A stretch of DNA of 33,536 nucleotides, taken from positions 1 to 33,536 of the forward strand of contig JAEMRY010000005.1 of NCBI GenBank assembly GCA_016463105.1, read 5' to 3'. The notes under the pieces were generated by a model that had not been told where the DNA came from, did no database searches, and worked only from the letters and a program-made list of their open reading frames with translations. Shown here one piece after another: positions 1-6,975 of this stretch. Numbering within the stretch: the first letter of the stretch is position 1; the number at the start of each line of letters is the position of its first letter. A program made the position numbers and the translations under genes. This DNA comes from Ilumatobacteraceae bacterium (GTDB lineage Bacteria > Actinomycetota > Acidimicrobiia > Acidimicrobiales > Ilumatobacteraceae).

Positions 1-54
1 AACCCGCGACCCTCACCTTGGCAAGGTGATGCTCTACCACTGAGCCACGTCCGC
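1..54 (-). tRNA. tRNA-Gly (anticodon GCC), 3' part beyond the window
   Basis: Read on the minus strand from position 54, the sequence begins with acceptor strand GCGGACG, then a D arm with GGCTCAGTGGTAGAGC, then anticodon stem TCACC/GGTGA around the loop TTGCCAA. The anticodon GCC occupies positions 20-22, so this is a glycine tRNA. The T arm and 3' acceptor strand run off the left edge. It starts 6 nt after the stop codon of the permease gene on the same strand, so it may be co-transcribed with it. Confidence 0.93.
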
Positions 55-60
55 AATTAC

Positions 61-1002
61 TTAAGGATTTGAGTTTAGCAACGGGTCAGCGTTACTCAAC
101 ACTTCTTGATTTATCTTTGCTGAGCCTGACAATCGCACAACTCCAGCGAGCGACGCGAGCACAACTAGACCCCCGAGAACCTGCGTCAGAGAAATCTCTT
201 GCTTGTAGACCAGCCATGCACCAGTCGACGAAATGACTGGACCGAGCAACAGAATCATCGAAGACACAGAGGCATCAACATACTTCTGTGCCCAAATCAT
301 AAAGCCATGTCCAATCGTGCCCGAAAATAGAGTCATCGCAATTATGAAACCTAAGTCACGAAGCGAGATCGCCATGATGTCGTTGCTTGTGATTAATGCA
401 TACGGCACGACTACGAAAACTTGGATCACGCTCACGCCAAACAGAAACTGCCAAGTGTCGACGCCATCTACGCGTCGCCGCTTGGATGAAATGAAATAAA
501 GTGTCCATGTAAGCGCGTTAATTAACGCCAAAAAGTCGCCATGCAGAGTTGACCCGCCCGTGTTTCCGGCACCAATGACAATTGCCAGAACTCCAGCAAA
601 ACTTGTAAAAGCTAAAACAATTTGCAGTGCCGAAATTTTCTCTTTGAGAAACTTTGGTGCGACAAGCAACACCATCGCAGTTGAGATATTGCCGATAATC
701 GTCGCGTTAGCAACCGAAGTTGTGGTGATCGCCGTGAACCCGAAAATAGTCGAAGTACCGAAAATAACTCCTGGCACAAAAACTGATTTCAATAACCCTT
801 TGTCAATTCTTGAGCCTCGCCGTCGCACGATCAAATAGAGCAACGGTGGCCAAAACAAAACTCTGTAAAATAAAATCGAATTAATCGAAATTGCCGGTGC
901 AAGAAATAACAGTGGTCCGATACCCCATGCAAACACTGCGACGAAAACCGCGAAGACCGGCGTAGCCGCAATCTGCTTGCGGCCAAAGGCCAATAATTTC
1001 AT
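61..1002 (-). CDS. EamA/DMT-superfamily permease
   Basis: A 313-residue, very hydrophobic protein with about ten predicted transmembrane segments arranged as two similar five-helix halves, which is the EamA (drug/metabolite transporter) architecture. A short basic N-terminus (MKLLAFGRKQ) precedes the first helix. The second half carries the typical EamA stretch around SGTIGHGFMIWAQKYVDAS followed by LLLGPVISS. Family members export metabolites, amino acids or drugs; nothing visible fixes the substrate. The ATG overlaps the stop of the upstream 76-residue gene by 4 nt (ATGA), which implies translational coupling. The length is normal for the family. Confidence 0.88.
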   Translation of the reverse strand: MKLLAFGRKQIAATPVFAVFVAVFAWGIGPLLFLAPAISINSILFYRVLFWPPLLYLIVRRRGSRIDKGLLKSVFVPGVIFGTSTIFGFTAITTTSVANATIIGNISTAMVLLVAPKFLKEKISALQIVLAFTSFAGVLAIVIGAGNTGGSTLHGDFLALINALTWTLYFISSKRRRVDGVDTWQFLFGVSVIQVFVVVPYALITSNDIMAISLRDLGFIIAMTLFSGTIGHGFMIWAQKYVDASVSSMILLLGPVISSTGAWLVYKQEISLTQVLGGLVVLASLAGVVRLSGSAKINQEVLSNADPLLNSNP

Positions 1003-1229
1003 TTCGGTTTGTCTGGAGTGCGCAAATCTATTCGTAGTGTCAACACACCGTCTTCAATGGCAACCGCTGCATCACCGAGCATTGCAAAATCTTGAAAATC
1101 ATCTTGGGCTTGAGCCAAAAAATGCTGACGCTCTTCGCCCGCGACTGGCGGCAAGGGGCGACGGCGCACTGATGCCGCACGCTCACGAAACCTTTCAATC
1201 ATTTTCTGAGGATCAAATGCTTCGGCCAT
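999..1229 (-). CDS. small conserved-looking hypothetical protein (76 aa)
   Basis: A 76-residue soluble protein that I cannot assign to a named family. It has a basic, amphipathic N-terminal half (MIERFRERAASVRRRPLPP), then an acidic helix (AQDDFQDFAMLGDAA), and ends in alternating residues (VLTLRIDLR) that look like a beta-strand. It appears real because it overlaps the downstream permease start by 4 nt and because a TAnnnT hexamer (TAGTTT, 1236-1241 on the minus strand) lies 6 nt before its ATG. No Shine-Dalgarno is visible, so the transcript may be leaderless. Function unknown. Confidence 0.65.
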   Translation of the reverse strand: MAEAFDPQKMIERFRERAASVRRRPLPPVAGEERQHFLAQAQDDFQDFAMLGDAAVAIEDGVLTLRIDLRTPDKPK

Positions 1230-1238
1230 ACGACAAAA

Positions 1239-1493
1239 CTAGTTGTTATCAGAACTCGGAAGTTGCTCTATCGCAGGCTTGGCCCGCACCGAGTTGAGTA
1301 GTTGTTTTTTTAGATCATCACTAGCACTGACAAACTGGCGCTCGCCCATAATTTCAAGAGGTGCAAGTGCTTCTGTTTCAGGTCGAGCCGACTTCCAAAA
1401 CCAGGCAGTAACTACCGCCAATGCAAGACCCACTGCGATCATGGCGAAACCGAGCAGTTGCAAAGATAAAGCAAAAACAAGATTAGTAATCAT
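1239..1493 (-). CDS. hypothetical single-pass membrane protein (84 aa)
   Basis: A small protein with one strong hydrophobic segment in the first 32 residues (ending GLALAVVTAWFW), followed by a hydrophilic tail of about 50 residues. The N-in or N-out orientation cannot be decided. I choose the ATG at 1493; an in-frame TTG at 1505 would add four residues. It ends 9 nt before the next minus-strand gene, with which it could form a short operon. It is not a recognised family. A TATATT hexamer lies about 10 nt before the ATG. Confidence 0.55.
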   Translation of the reverse strand: MITNLVFALSLQLLGFAMIAVGLALAVVTAWFWKSARPETEALAPLEIMGERQFVSASDDLKKQLLNSVRAKPAIEQLPSSDNN

Positions 1494-1551
1494 TGTGCCA
1501 TCCAATATATATCGGCTCGCGATACAACTAGGTATGGCAAACTAGTTGTGC

Positions 1552-1947
1552 ATGGTTGCCAATTTATTCAATGTGATATCAGTGGCAGCCTTTTTCGCAC
1601 TTGGCTTTGGTTTGCTGCGATTTATCAACCGCTTTGAAACGCAGTGGGTCTCTCGGGATGGTCTGCGGTTTACTGCGAGAATATCCCTAGACAGTGCGAC
1701 TCAAGAAAAATGGCATGAAGTCAGGGTTTTAATTGATGGTAAGACATTAATTATTTCTGGACGTGCTAAGAAGGCAAAACAATTTCGAGGTAGTTGGAAC
1801 CTCTCGTATAAAGCAGATATTCAAGATGATCGTCGCCGTCATTATGTTATTTCACGCAGAGACGATACGAAAGAAACTGGATTATTGCGGGTACCTGCAA
1901 CTAGCCGATGCGTAACTGAATTAGATGCTCTAGCCGAGATTAATTAG
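1552..1947 (+). CDS. hypothetical membrane-anchored protein (131 aa)
   Basis: The N-terminal hydrophobic segment (residues 4-23, ending FFALGFGLLRFI) is followed by a basic soluble domain of about 105 residues rich in beta-like alternation, such as FTARISLDS, VRVLIDGKTLIISG and YVISRRDD. I do not recognise the family; it looks like a small beta-barrel or PH-like fold behind a membrane anchor. The ATG at 1552 is preferred; a TTG at 1546 adds two residues. It diverges from the 84-residue gene over about 58 nt and converges on metX with only 5 nt between stop codons. Confidence 0.6.
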   Translation: MVANLFNVISVAAFFALGFGLLRFINRFETQWVSRDGLRFTARISLDSATQEKWHEVRVLIDGKTLIISGRAKKAKQFRGSWNLSYKADIQDDRRRHYVISRRDDTKETGLLRVPATSRCVTELDALAEIN

Positions 1948-1952
1948 CGTTG

Positions 1953-3125
1953 CTATAGCGCGTGTTTTTGCAAAAAAGCAGCAACTGGTTTGCCGACTTG
2001 ATCTAGATTAATCAAAAATGCATCGTGTCCGTGCGGAGAATCAATTTCGAAGTACTCACATGATCCGCCAGTTTCGTTGATCGTCTGTTGAATCTGTTTT
2101 TGCTGATAAGTCGGATACAAAATATCACTTGAGATGCCGACAACTAAGACTTGTGCAGATATGCGTGCTACTGCAGTTTTGATACCGCCACGTCCACGGG
2201 CAACATCATGCAAGTCCATTGCTTTGCCGATAATTAAATAGCTGTTGGTATCAAAACGACGAATTAATTTGTCACCATGATGATCTAAATAATTCTCAAC
2301 TTCAAATTTGTCCCATAGTCCTAGTCCGTTATAGTCGGCGTCCATGTCGGCAAGTTCACGACCGAAGCGATCAGTGAACACATTGTCACTGCGAAAAGTA
2401 ACTTGTGCCACCATGCGCGCAATCGCTAAACCTTGCCAAGGGCCATCACCAATTGCGGCATCGTAATAATCGCCTCCACGCCATTTCGGGTCAAGGCGAA
2501 TTGATCTGCGACCAATTGCTCCCCAAGCAATCTGTTGAGCAGTGGCTTGCAAACAGGTTGCAATTGGAACAAGCGTGCGCACGCGATGAGGAAACGTAAT
2601 TCCCCATTCAAGTACTTGCATGCCACCCATTGATCCACCAATCACTGAATGCCAAACATCAATGCCAAGCATGTCGCTGACACGAACTTGCGCGCGCACC
2701 ATATCTCGAACGGTGATTACTGGAAATCGCGAGCCATACGGTTTACCGTCGACTGGATGAAGAGACGCGGGCCCTGTAGATCCTTGACAACCACCCAGAG
2801 AATTCGTGCAAACAACAAACCATTTGTTTGTATCAATCGCACAACCCGGACCAACGAGCCCTTCCCACCAACCTGGTGTCGGCTGACCGTCCTGTGCACT
2901 GCCAGATGCATGCGAGTCTCCAGTCCATGCATGACACAACAAAATCGCATTTGATTTTTCTAAATTAAGTTCGCCCCAAGTTTCATAGGCGATGGTTACT
3001 TCTTCAAGCGTCTTGCCGCTATCCAATGCAATGGGTCGATTTTTTGGAAAATTCAAAAACTTTCTCGTGCCAAAAGGAGAGCCGACGTGCCACGCACCAG
3101 TCGCCAAATAATCTTGTCTAGACAT
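1953..3125 (-). CDS. metX: homoserine O-acetyltransferase (MetX)
   Basis: A 390-residue alpha/beta-hydrolase-fold acyltransferase. It activates L-homoserine with an acyl-CoA, the first committed step of methionine synthesis, in the cytoplasm. The nucleophile elbow GGSMGGMQ places the catalytic serine at about 165; the acid is Asp334 in GISSDILYP and the base is His367 in SPHGHDAF. These match the MetX triad, and the length is usual. Acetyl versus succinyl specificity cannot be read reliably, because some MetX-type proteins use succinyl-CoA. The ATG at 3125 has GGAAGAG 8-14 nt upstream. A SAM-clan riboswitch lies in the 5' leader, so methionine/SAM feedback on expression is expected. No metY lies next to it. 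Confidence 0.95.
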   Translation of the reverse strand: MSRQDYLATGAWHVGSPFGTRKFLNFPKNRPIALDSGKTLEEVTIAYETWGELNLEKSNAILLCHAWTGDSHASGSAQDGQPTPGWWEGLVGPGCAIDTNKWFVVCTNSLGGCQGSTGPASLHPVDGKPYGSRFPVITVRDMVRAQVRVSDMLGIDVWHSVIGGSMGGMQVLEWGITFPHRVRTLVPIATCLQATAQQIAWGAIGRRSIRLDPKWRGGDYYDAAIGDGPWQGLAIARMVAQVTFRSDNVFTDRFGRELADMDADYNGLGLWDKFEVENYLDHHGDKLIRRFDTNSYLIIGKAMDLHDVARGRGGIKTAVARISAQVLVVGISSDILYPTYQQKQIQQTINETGGSCEYFEIDSPHGHDAFLINLDQVGKPVAAFLQKHAL

Positions 3126-3189
3126 TTGCTCTACTCTTCCTTTTATTTAGTTAGATCTTTGGGATCATTTAAATTATGCAGGAGAGCAA
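3126..3189 (-). promoter_or_regulatory. possible start-sequestering helix of the metX leader
   Basis: On the minus strand TTGCTCT (3183-3189) is perfectly complementary to AGAGCAA (3126-3132), which directly precedes the metX ATG. The ribosome-binding sequence GGAAGAG (3134-3140) lies inside the closed region. Together with the absence of a T-tract terminator between aptamer and gene, this suggests a translational expression platform. The pairing is visible; the regulatory role is inference. Confidence 0.4.
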
Positions 3190-3215
3190 GATTTTGAATC
3201 AAGAGTTTGGCAGTT

Positions 3216-3314
3216 GCTCCGCAGTTGCGGAGCCACATCCCCACCCGAAGGTGAGCTGGCACCGTGGGCTCTTAACCCCGGTTGCCGGACCAAACTGGTC
3301 ACTCCTGATGCAAC
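3216..3314 (-). ncRNA. SAM-clan (SAM-I/SAM-IV type) riboswitch aptamer upstream of metX
   Basis: Read on the minus strand, P1 is GTTGCATC (3307-3314) paired with GATGTGGC (3232-3239), eight pairs including wobbles. A short P2 hairpin follows (ACCA/TGGT), then the hallmark core CCGGCAACC. P3 is closed by GGG/CCC, and the matching core strand is GGTGCC. P4 is CTCACC-TTCG-GGTGGG. A perfect 7-bp hairpin (GCTCCGC-AACT-GCGGAGC, 3216-3233) comes next. The GGCAACC...GGTGCC pairing is the SAM-I/SAM-IV binding core. The short P2 without an obvious kink-turn and the extra 3' hairpin resemble SAM-IV or the SAM-I/IV variant. The AACT loop could pair with GGTT in the P3 loop. Location directly before metX agrees with the known regulon. 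Confidence 0.82.
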
Positions 3315-3318
3315 TTCT

Positions 3319-3344
3319 CGCAATCCCACAAGTGTGGCATTGCG
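3319..3344 (-). repeat. strong inverted repeat between the DCC gene and the riboswitch
   Basis: CGCAAT and ATTGCG flank CCACA and TGTGG with a two-base loop and one symmetric mismatch, giving an 11-bp helix. It lies 4 nt upstream of riboswitch P1 and 52 nt downstream of the DCC gene stop. No T-run follows on the minus strand, so it is not a standard intrinsic terminator. It may be a processed 3' end of the DCC transcript or an extra leader helix. Confidence 0.5.
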
Positions 3345-3360
3345 ATACCACGATAGCGGG

Positions 3361-3373
3361 ATAGTCTGACTAT
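3361..3373. repeat. 13-bp palindrome (ATAGTC-n-GACTAT)
   Basis: A perfect 6-bp inverted repeat with a single central base lies in the metX upstream region, between the DCC stop codon and the hairpin at 3319-3344. Its position would suit an operator near the metX promoter, but no regulator or second copy is seen in the window. Role unknown. Confidence 0.3.
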
Positions 3374-3396
3374 TAACACGCGGGCGGAGTTGGGGC

Positions 3397-3780
3397 CTAT
3401 TTGTGTTCGTCTAAAGCGCATGCCGCTGTGCCACCCGGAAGGTGTTGGCGGTTCTTAGCAATTAATTTATAAATCGCAGATGAAAATAATCGAATAATCG
3501 GCAAGTCGATTAAAACGCCAAGCACTGGCCATGCGCCACCACCAGATCGCAATAATGCTGCGACTGCCCTGCTGCCCGAACGAATTTTGCCATCGGCAAA
3601 CACCCATTGCAAAGCCTCACTACATTGCGCTTCAGTTAAACCAAGTTCTGTTAGTTCTGCTTTTTGAAACGCAACTATTTTTGCAGATGTTGTAATTCGA
3701 TTTTCAATAAATTTTACGCAGCGTGCGCAAAATGCACAATCACCATCCCAAATTAAAAACGAACTTTTCGTGCCAACCAC
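3397..3780 (-). CDS. DCC-family (DUF393) thiol-disulfide oxidoreductase-like protein
   Basis: A 127-residue protein starting with GTG. The family signature DGDCAFC lies at residues 12-18, followed by a third cysteine at 21, so it has the DxDCxxC motif typical of the DUF393 or DCC family. The later segment with ALQWVFADGKIRSGSRAVAALL is also family-typical. Family members are presumed thiol-disulfide oxidoreductases; the substrate is unknown. The start is supported by TATTGT (3788-3793, minus) 7 nt before the GTG, in line with a leaderless transcript. It diverges from SURF1 over only about 50 nt, so a link to respiratory-chain assembly is possible but unproven. Confidence 0.85.
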   Translation of the reverse strand: MVGTKSSFLIWDGDCAFCARCVKFIENRITTSAKIVAFQKAELTELGLTEAQCSEALQWVFADGKIRSGSRAVAALLRSGGGAWPVLGVLIDLPIIRLFSSAIYKLIAKNRQHLPGGTAACALDEHK

Positions 3781-3787
3781 AACCTCA

Positions 3788-3793
3788 ACAATA
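3788..3793 (-). promoter_or_regulatory. candidate -10 element (TATTGT) for the DCC gene
   Basis: TAnnnT hexamer exactly 7 nt before the GTG start, with no Shine-Dalgarno, as expected for a leaderless transcript. No convincing -35 box. Confidence 0.4.
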
Positions 3794-3820
3794 CTTGCTA
3801 TATCAATACGGATACACAGA

Positions 3821-3826
3821 TACGAT
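3821..3826 (+). promoter_or_regulatory. candidate -10 element (TACGAT) for SURF1
   Basis: TAnnnT hexamer exactly 7 nt before the ATG at 3834. It decides in favour of that start over the ATG at 3828, which would lie within 2 nt of the hexamer. No clear -35 box. Confidence 0.4.
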
Positions 3827-3833
3827 TATGGCG

Positions 3834-4583
3834 ATGTATAAATTTTTATTGCGACCACTGTGGTTGTTGTTGCATGTGACCGTTATCGCAACTGTCGTAT
3901 TGATGGTCAATCTCGCATTCTGGCAACTGAGTCGATATCACGAACGAGTAGATTTCAACGCTGTCGTTGCCCAAAGAGTTGCTGCACCGATTGTGCCGAT
4001 TGAGGATTTATTGGCCCAAATTGCCGACACAAGCCAGACACCCCAAACAGTTGAATGGCGCACCGTACTAGTCGTAGGCGAATATCTCAACGATGAAACT
4101 ATTGACGCAGTTAATCGCTCGCAAGGTGGATTTTCTGGCAAAGACCCGCTCACGCCGATGCGTTTAAAAAATGGGCAACTCGTACTAATCAATCGCGGAT
4201 TTTTACCACAGGCCACTGAAACGAAACCAGCGCCCAGTGGTCAAGTTGAAATACTCGGTCGTTTGCGAGCTGCAGAAAATCGTCGGCGCTTTCGAATAAG
4301 TGATCCAGCCGAAGGCGAACTTCGCGAAATAACGAATATCGACCTGCTGCGACTCAATAAACAGATGCCATCAGAGTTAGCGCCGATTTATGTTGAGATG
4401 CTGCAATCACAGCCACAAGATTCTTCAGAGTTGTCGCAGATCGCTGCCCCAGCGCTTTCGACTGGGTCTCATTTGAGCTACACATTTCAGTGGTTTATAT
4501 TTTCTATTTTTGTAATTGCAGGCTGGATAATTGTTGTGCGCCGCAAAATAAAAACGCTACAAAAACCACAAATAACTAAGTAA
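3834..4583 (+). CDS. SURF1 family cytochrome oxidase biogenesis protein
   Basis: A 249-residue protein with the SURF1 layout: one N-terminal transmembrane helix (about residues 10-30, ending in AFWQLSRYHER), a periplasmic-side domain, and a C-terminal helix just after YTFQWFIFSIFV. Family marks include the WQL.R motif after helix 1, the stretch PLTPMRLKNGQLVLINRGF, and the YTFQW motif before the last helix. SURF1 proteins help assemble haem-copper cytochrome c oxidase, probably in haem a insertion. ATG 3834 is chosen because a TACGAT hexamer lies 7 nt upstream; ATG 3828 is the alternative. The 3' end overlaps the convergent VWA gene by 8 nt. Confidence 0.88.
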   Translation: MYKFLLRPLWLLLHVTVIATVVLMVNLAFWQLSRYHERVDFNAVVAQRVAAPIVPIEDLLAQIADTSQTPQTVEWRTVLVVGEYLNDETIDAVNRSQGGFSGKDPLTPMRLKNGQLVLINRGFLPQATETKPAPSGQVEILGRLRAAENRRRFRISDPAEGELREITNIDLLRLNKQMPSELAPIYVEMLQSQPQDSSELSQIAAPALSTGSHLSYTFQWFIFSIFVIAGWIIVVRRKIKTLQKPQITK

Positions 4584-6024
4584 GGTTTTCGACAAAACCT
4601 TCGAGTTGGCGCAAATTGCGACATTCAAATACGCCGTCAGTGTGTGCGCCATACTCTCCGACGATTGAGTCACCTGTGTTCCAATATGACTTTGGTTCTG
4701 GGTTTAACCAATAAACGTGTCTGGCACGCTTTGCCATTTCTTTAACAACCCATGATTGAGCAGCGTGATAATTATTTCGTGCATCACCAAGCAAAAGAAC
4801 CGTCGTCTTGGATGTGATGTCTTTGCCATAACGCTCCCAGAACACCTCAAAGGCATGCCCGTAGTCGCTATGTCCGTCGACCCAAACAACATCTGCTTCG
4901 GTGTTGACACGATTAATTGCCTCACCGATGTCTTCAGTTGATTTGAAATATTTTGTCACTTCGTCAATGCCATCAATAAACACAAATGATCGAACTTTAG
5001 AGAACTGATTTTGAATCGCATAGACAAACATCAACGTAAATCGTGCAAAGGCTGCCACGCTTCCTGAAATATCTGCAACGACCATTAGTTCTGGCTTGGC
5101 TGGGCGCGGATATCGAAACTTTGGGTCAGCCGGCACTCCGCCATAACTGAGTGAGTGACGCACCGTATTGCGAAAATCAAGTGGACCTTTTCGGCCATGT
5201 CTTCGTTTGCGCGCTAATCGTGCGGCAAGTTTTCTTGTCAACGGGTAAAGCGCCTTTTTTAGGCTCTGCATTTCGTCGCGACTTGCGTGCATGAATTCGA
5301 CATCTTCAGGAAGTGGCTTGCGTAATGTTTTGGCCATTGCTTCAGCACCTCGATCAGCAACGAGGCGCCGCCTGATTTCTGATTCGATTTCTTGTTTAAA
5401 TTGCTCGATACGACTTTCGAACTCATCTTTTTCAAGTCGCTCTTCAAGTGAAGTGAGTTCTTGCTTACTCATTTCACGATTTGCATCCATGAGTTTTTGC
5501 AACATGTTGTCAAGATCTAGGTTTCGCAATGTGCGATACAAGTAGTAGGTGCCACCGACTGGTCGACCTGGCTCCATGCCTGCGAACCGCTGCACCGATT
5601 GTTTGGCGAGTGCCCGCATCATCGCCTGATCGCCACTCATTAAAGCACGCATCAACATTGCCGTGATTTCTTCGGGGGTCAGCGAATCCATTCCACCGCC
5701 AGAGCCTTTGCCCTCGCCTTGTCCTTTGACTTGGTCCATTTGCTCTTGCATTTCGCGCCAGAAGTCATCTGGCTGACCGTCTTTGGTTATTGCATATTCA
5801 GGACCGCGAAGCGAGAAATAAACTTCAAAAATCGTTTCGAAAACTCGCCAGTGCGCGTTATTTTTGACAAGCGTGGCGCCGAGCGCATATTTAAATGCTT
5901 CGCGATCTTCGATTGGAATAACTTTGACAGCCTCCATTGCATCAAGATTTTCAGTCAGGCTGACTGGCAAACCTGCATTGCGCAATTCGGCAATGAAGCC
6001 CGACATCAGGTCAAGCACGGGCAT
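4576..6024 (-). CDS. CoxE-like VWA domain protein
   Basis: A 482-residue protein of the CoxE-like type. The N-terminal part (1-80) is helical. A Gly/Lys-rich linker follows near 100-112 (GQGEGKGSGGG), then a long charged helical region (about 170-275) of coiled-coil character. The C-terminal von Willebrand A domain carries the MIDAS motif D318-I-S320-G-S322 and a later LLLGDARNN loop. CoxE-like proteins work with MoxR AAA ATPases as metal-dependent insertion or maturation machines, best known for CO dehydrogenase. No cox structural genes are in view, so the client is unknown. The gene starts 9 nt after the MoxR stop, which makes an operon. Confidence 0.88.
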   Translation of the reverse strand: MPVLDLMSGFIAELRNAGLPVSLTENLDAMEAVKVIPIEDREAFKYALGATLVKNNAHWRVFETIFEVYFSLRGPEYAITKDGQPDDFWREMQEQMDQVKGQGEGKGSGGGMDSLTPEEITAMLMRALMSGDQAMMRALAKQSVQRFAGMEPGRPVGGTYYLYRTLRNLDLDNMLQKLMDANREMSKQELTSLEERLEKDEFESRIEQFKQEIESEIRRRLVADRGAEAMAKTLRKPLPEDVEFMHASRDEMQSLKKALYPLTRKLAARLARKRRHGRKGPLDFRNTVRHSLSYGGVPADPKFRYPRPAKPELMVVADISGSVAAFARFTLMFVYAIQNQFSKVRSFVFIDGIDEVTKYFKSTEDIGEAINRVNTEADVVWVDGHSDYGHAFEVFWERYGKDITSKTTVLLLGDARNNYHAAQSWVVKEMAKRARHVYWLNPEPKSYWNTGDSIVGEYGAHTDGVFECRNLRQLEGFVENLT

Positions 6025-6033
6025 TGTGCACGC

Positions 6034-6900
6034 TCACTTAGTAACGGAGAGTTCTTTGGCTGCTTTTGCTATGTCGGTTTGATATTTGAGAAGAATGTGC
6101 AAAGTTTCTTTGGCCTCATCGGCATCAATCGTCTCAATACCTAACAGCATCAAAGTTCGAGCCCAGTCAAGTGTCTCACTGACTGATGGTGGCTTTTTGA
6201 GATCAAGTTGACGAATACTACGCACGATGCGCGCAATTTGATCGGCCAAGTTTTCGCTGATATCTGGCACCTTGTTTAATACGATTTCTTTCTCGCGCTC
6301 AAGATCTGGATAATCAACGTGCAGGTACAAACATCGGCGCTTGAGCGCCTCAGAAAGTTCGCGAGTGTTGTTTGATGTCAAAAACACCAGCGGAATCTGC
6401 TTGGCTGTGATTGTTCCTAATTCTGGAATCGATACTTGATATTCAGAGAGAATCTCAAGCAACAATGCTTCGGTTTCAAGTTCAACACGGTCGACTTCGT
6501 CAATCAACAGAACTACAGGGTCTTCGCTTGTAATCGCTTCAAGCAAAGGTCTCGTCAACAAAAACTCTTTGCTGAAAATATCATCGTGCACTTCACTCCA
6601 TGAGTCACTGTTTTTGTCGGCTTGAATGCGCAACAACTGTTTCTTGTAGTTCCATTCGTAGAGTGCTTTTGACTCATCAAGACCTTCGTAGCACTGCAAT
6701 CGAATTAGTCGCGCACCAGTTAGTTCGGCGACACTCTTTGCGAGTTGTGTTTTGCCGGTACCTGCTGGTCCTTCGATAAGAACTGGTTTGCCGAGACGGT
6801 CTGCCAAATAAACAACTCCGGCGATTCCGTCATCTGCGAGATAATTAACATTCTTAAGTCCGCTACGCACGGTAGCGACGTCGTTAAAGCGTGGTTTCAC
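6034..6900 (-). CDS. MoxR family AAA+ ATPase
   Basis: A chaperone-type AAA+ ATPase of about 288 residues. Walker A is GPAGTGKTQ (about 44-52) and Walker B is VVLLIDEVDR. Sensor 1 appears in PLVFLTSNNTREL, and the arginine-finger region in EALKRRCLYLHVDYP. MoxR ATPases remodel or activate protein complexes together with VWA partners, and the partner here is the CoxE-like gene 9 nt downstream. I place the start at GTG 6900 because family homology begins at PRF and because TAGAGT lies exactly 7 nt before it; a TTG at 6921 would add seven residues. The client complex is not shown by the sequence. Confidence 0.92.
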   Translation of the reverse strand: MKPRFNDVATVRSGLKNVNYLADDGIAGVVYLADRLGKPVLIEGPAGTGKTQLAKSVAELTGARLIRLQCYEGLDESKALYEWNYKKQLLRIQADKNSDSWSEVHDDIFSKEFLLTRPLLEAITSEDPVVLLIDEVDRVELETEALLLEILSEYQVSIPELGTITAKQIPLVFLTSNNTRELSEALKRRCLYLHVDYPDLEREKEIVLNKVPDISENLADQIARIVRSIRQLDLKKPPSVSETLDWARTLMLLGIETIDADEAKETLHILLKYQTDIAKAAKELSVTK

Positions 6901-6907
6901 TCGCCCA

Positions 6908-6913
6908 ACTCTA
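6908..6913 (-). promoter_or_regulatory. candidate -10 element (TAGAGT) for the MoxR-VWA operon
   Basis: TAnnnT hexamer 7 nt before GTG 6900. It would place transcription initiation at or next to the start codon. No Shine-Dalgarno fits this start. Confidence 0.4.
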
Positions 6914-6961
6914 GCGGTCAAGACTCTGCCAAACTAAGCGCAAGGCGCATCCTTCGCGAAC

Positions 6962-6967
6962 TACGCT
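6962..6967 (+). promoter_or_regulatory. candidate -10 element (TACGCT) for murJ
   Basis: TAnnnT hexamer 8 nt before the ATG at 6976; no Shine-Dalgarno is present. The divergent MoxR element lies about 50 nt away. Confidence 0.35.
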
Positions 6968-6975
6968 CTTTATTT

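Noticed and set aside
5719..6144. Plus-strand reading frame across the CoxE-like/MoxR junction
   Set aside because: It is antisense to two clearly conserved genes and has no family resemblance.
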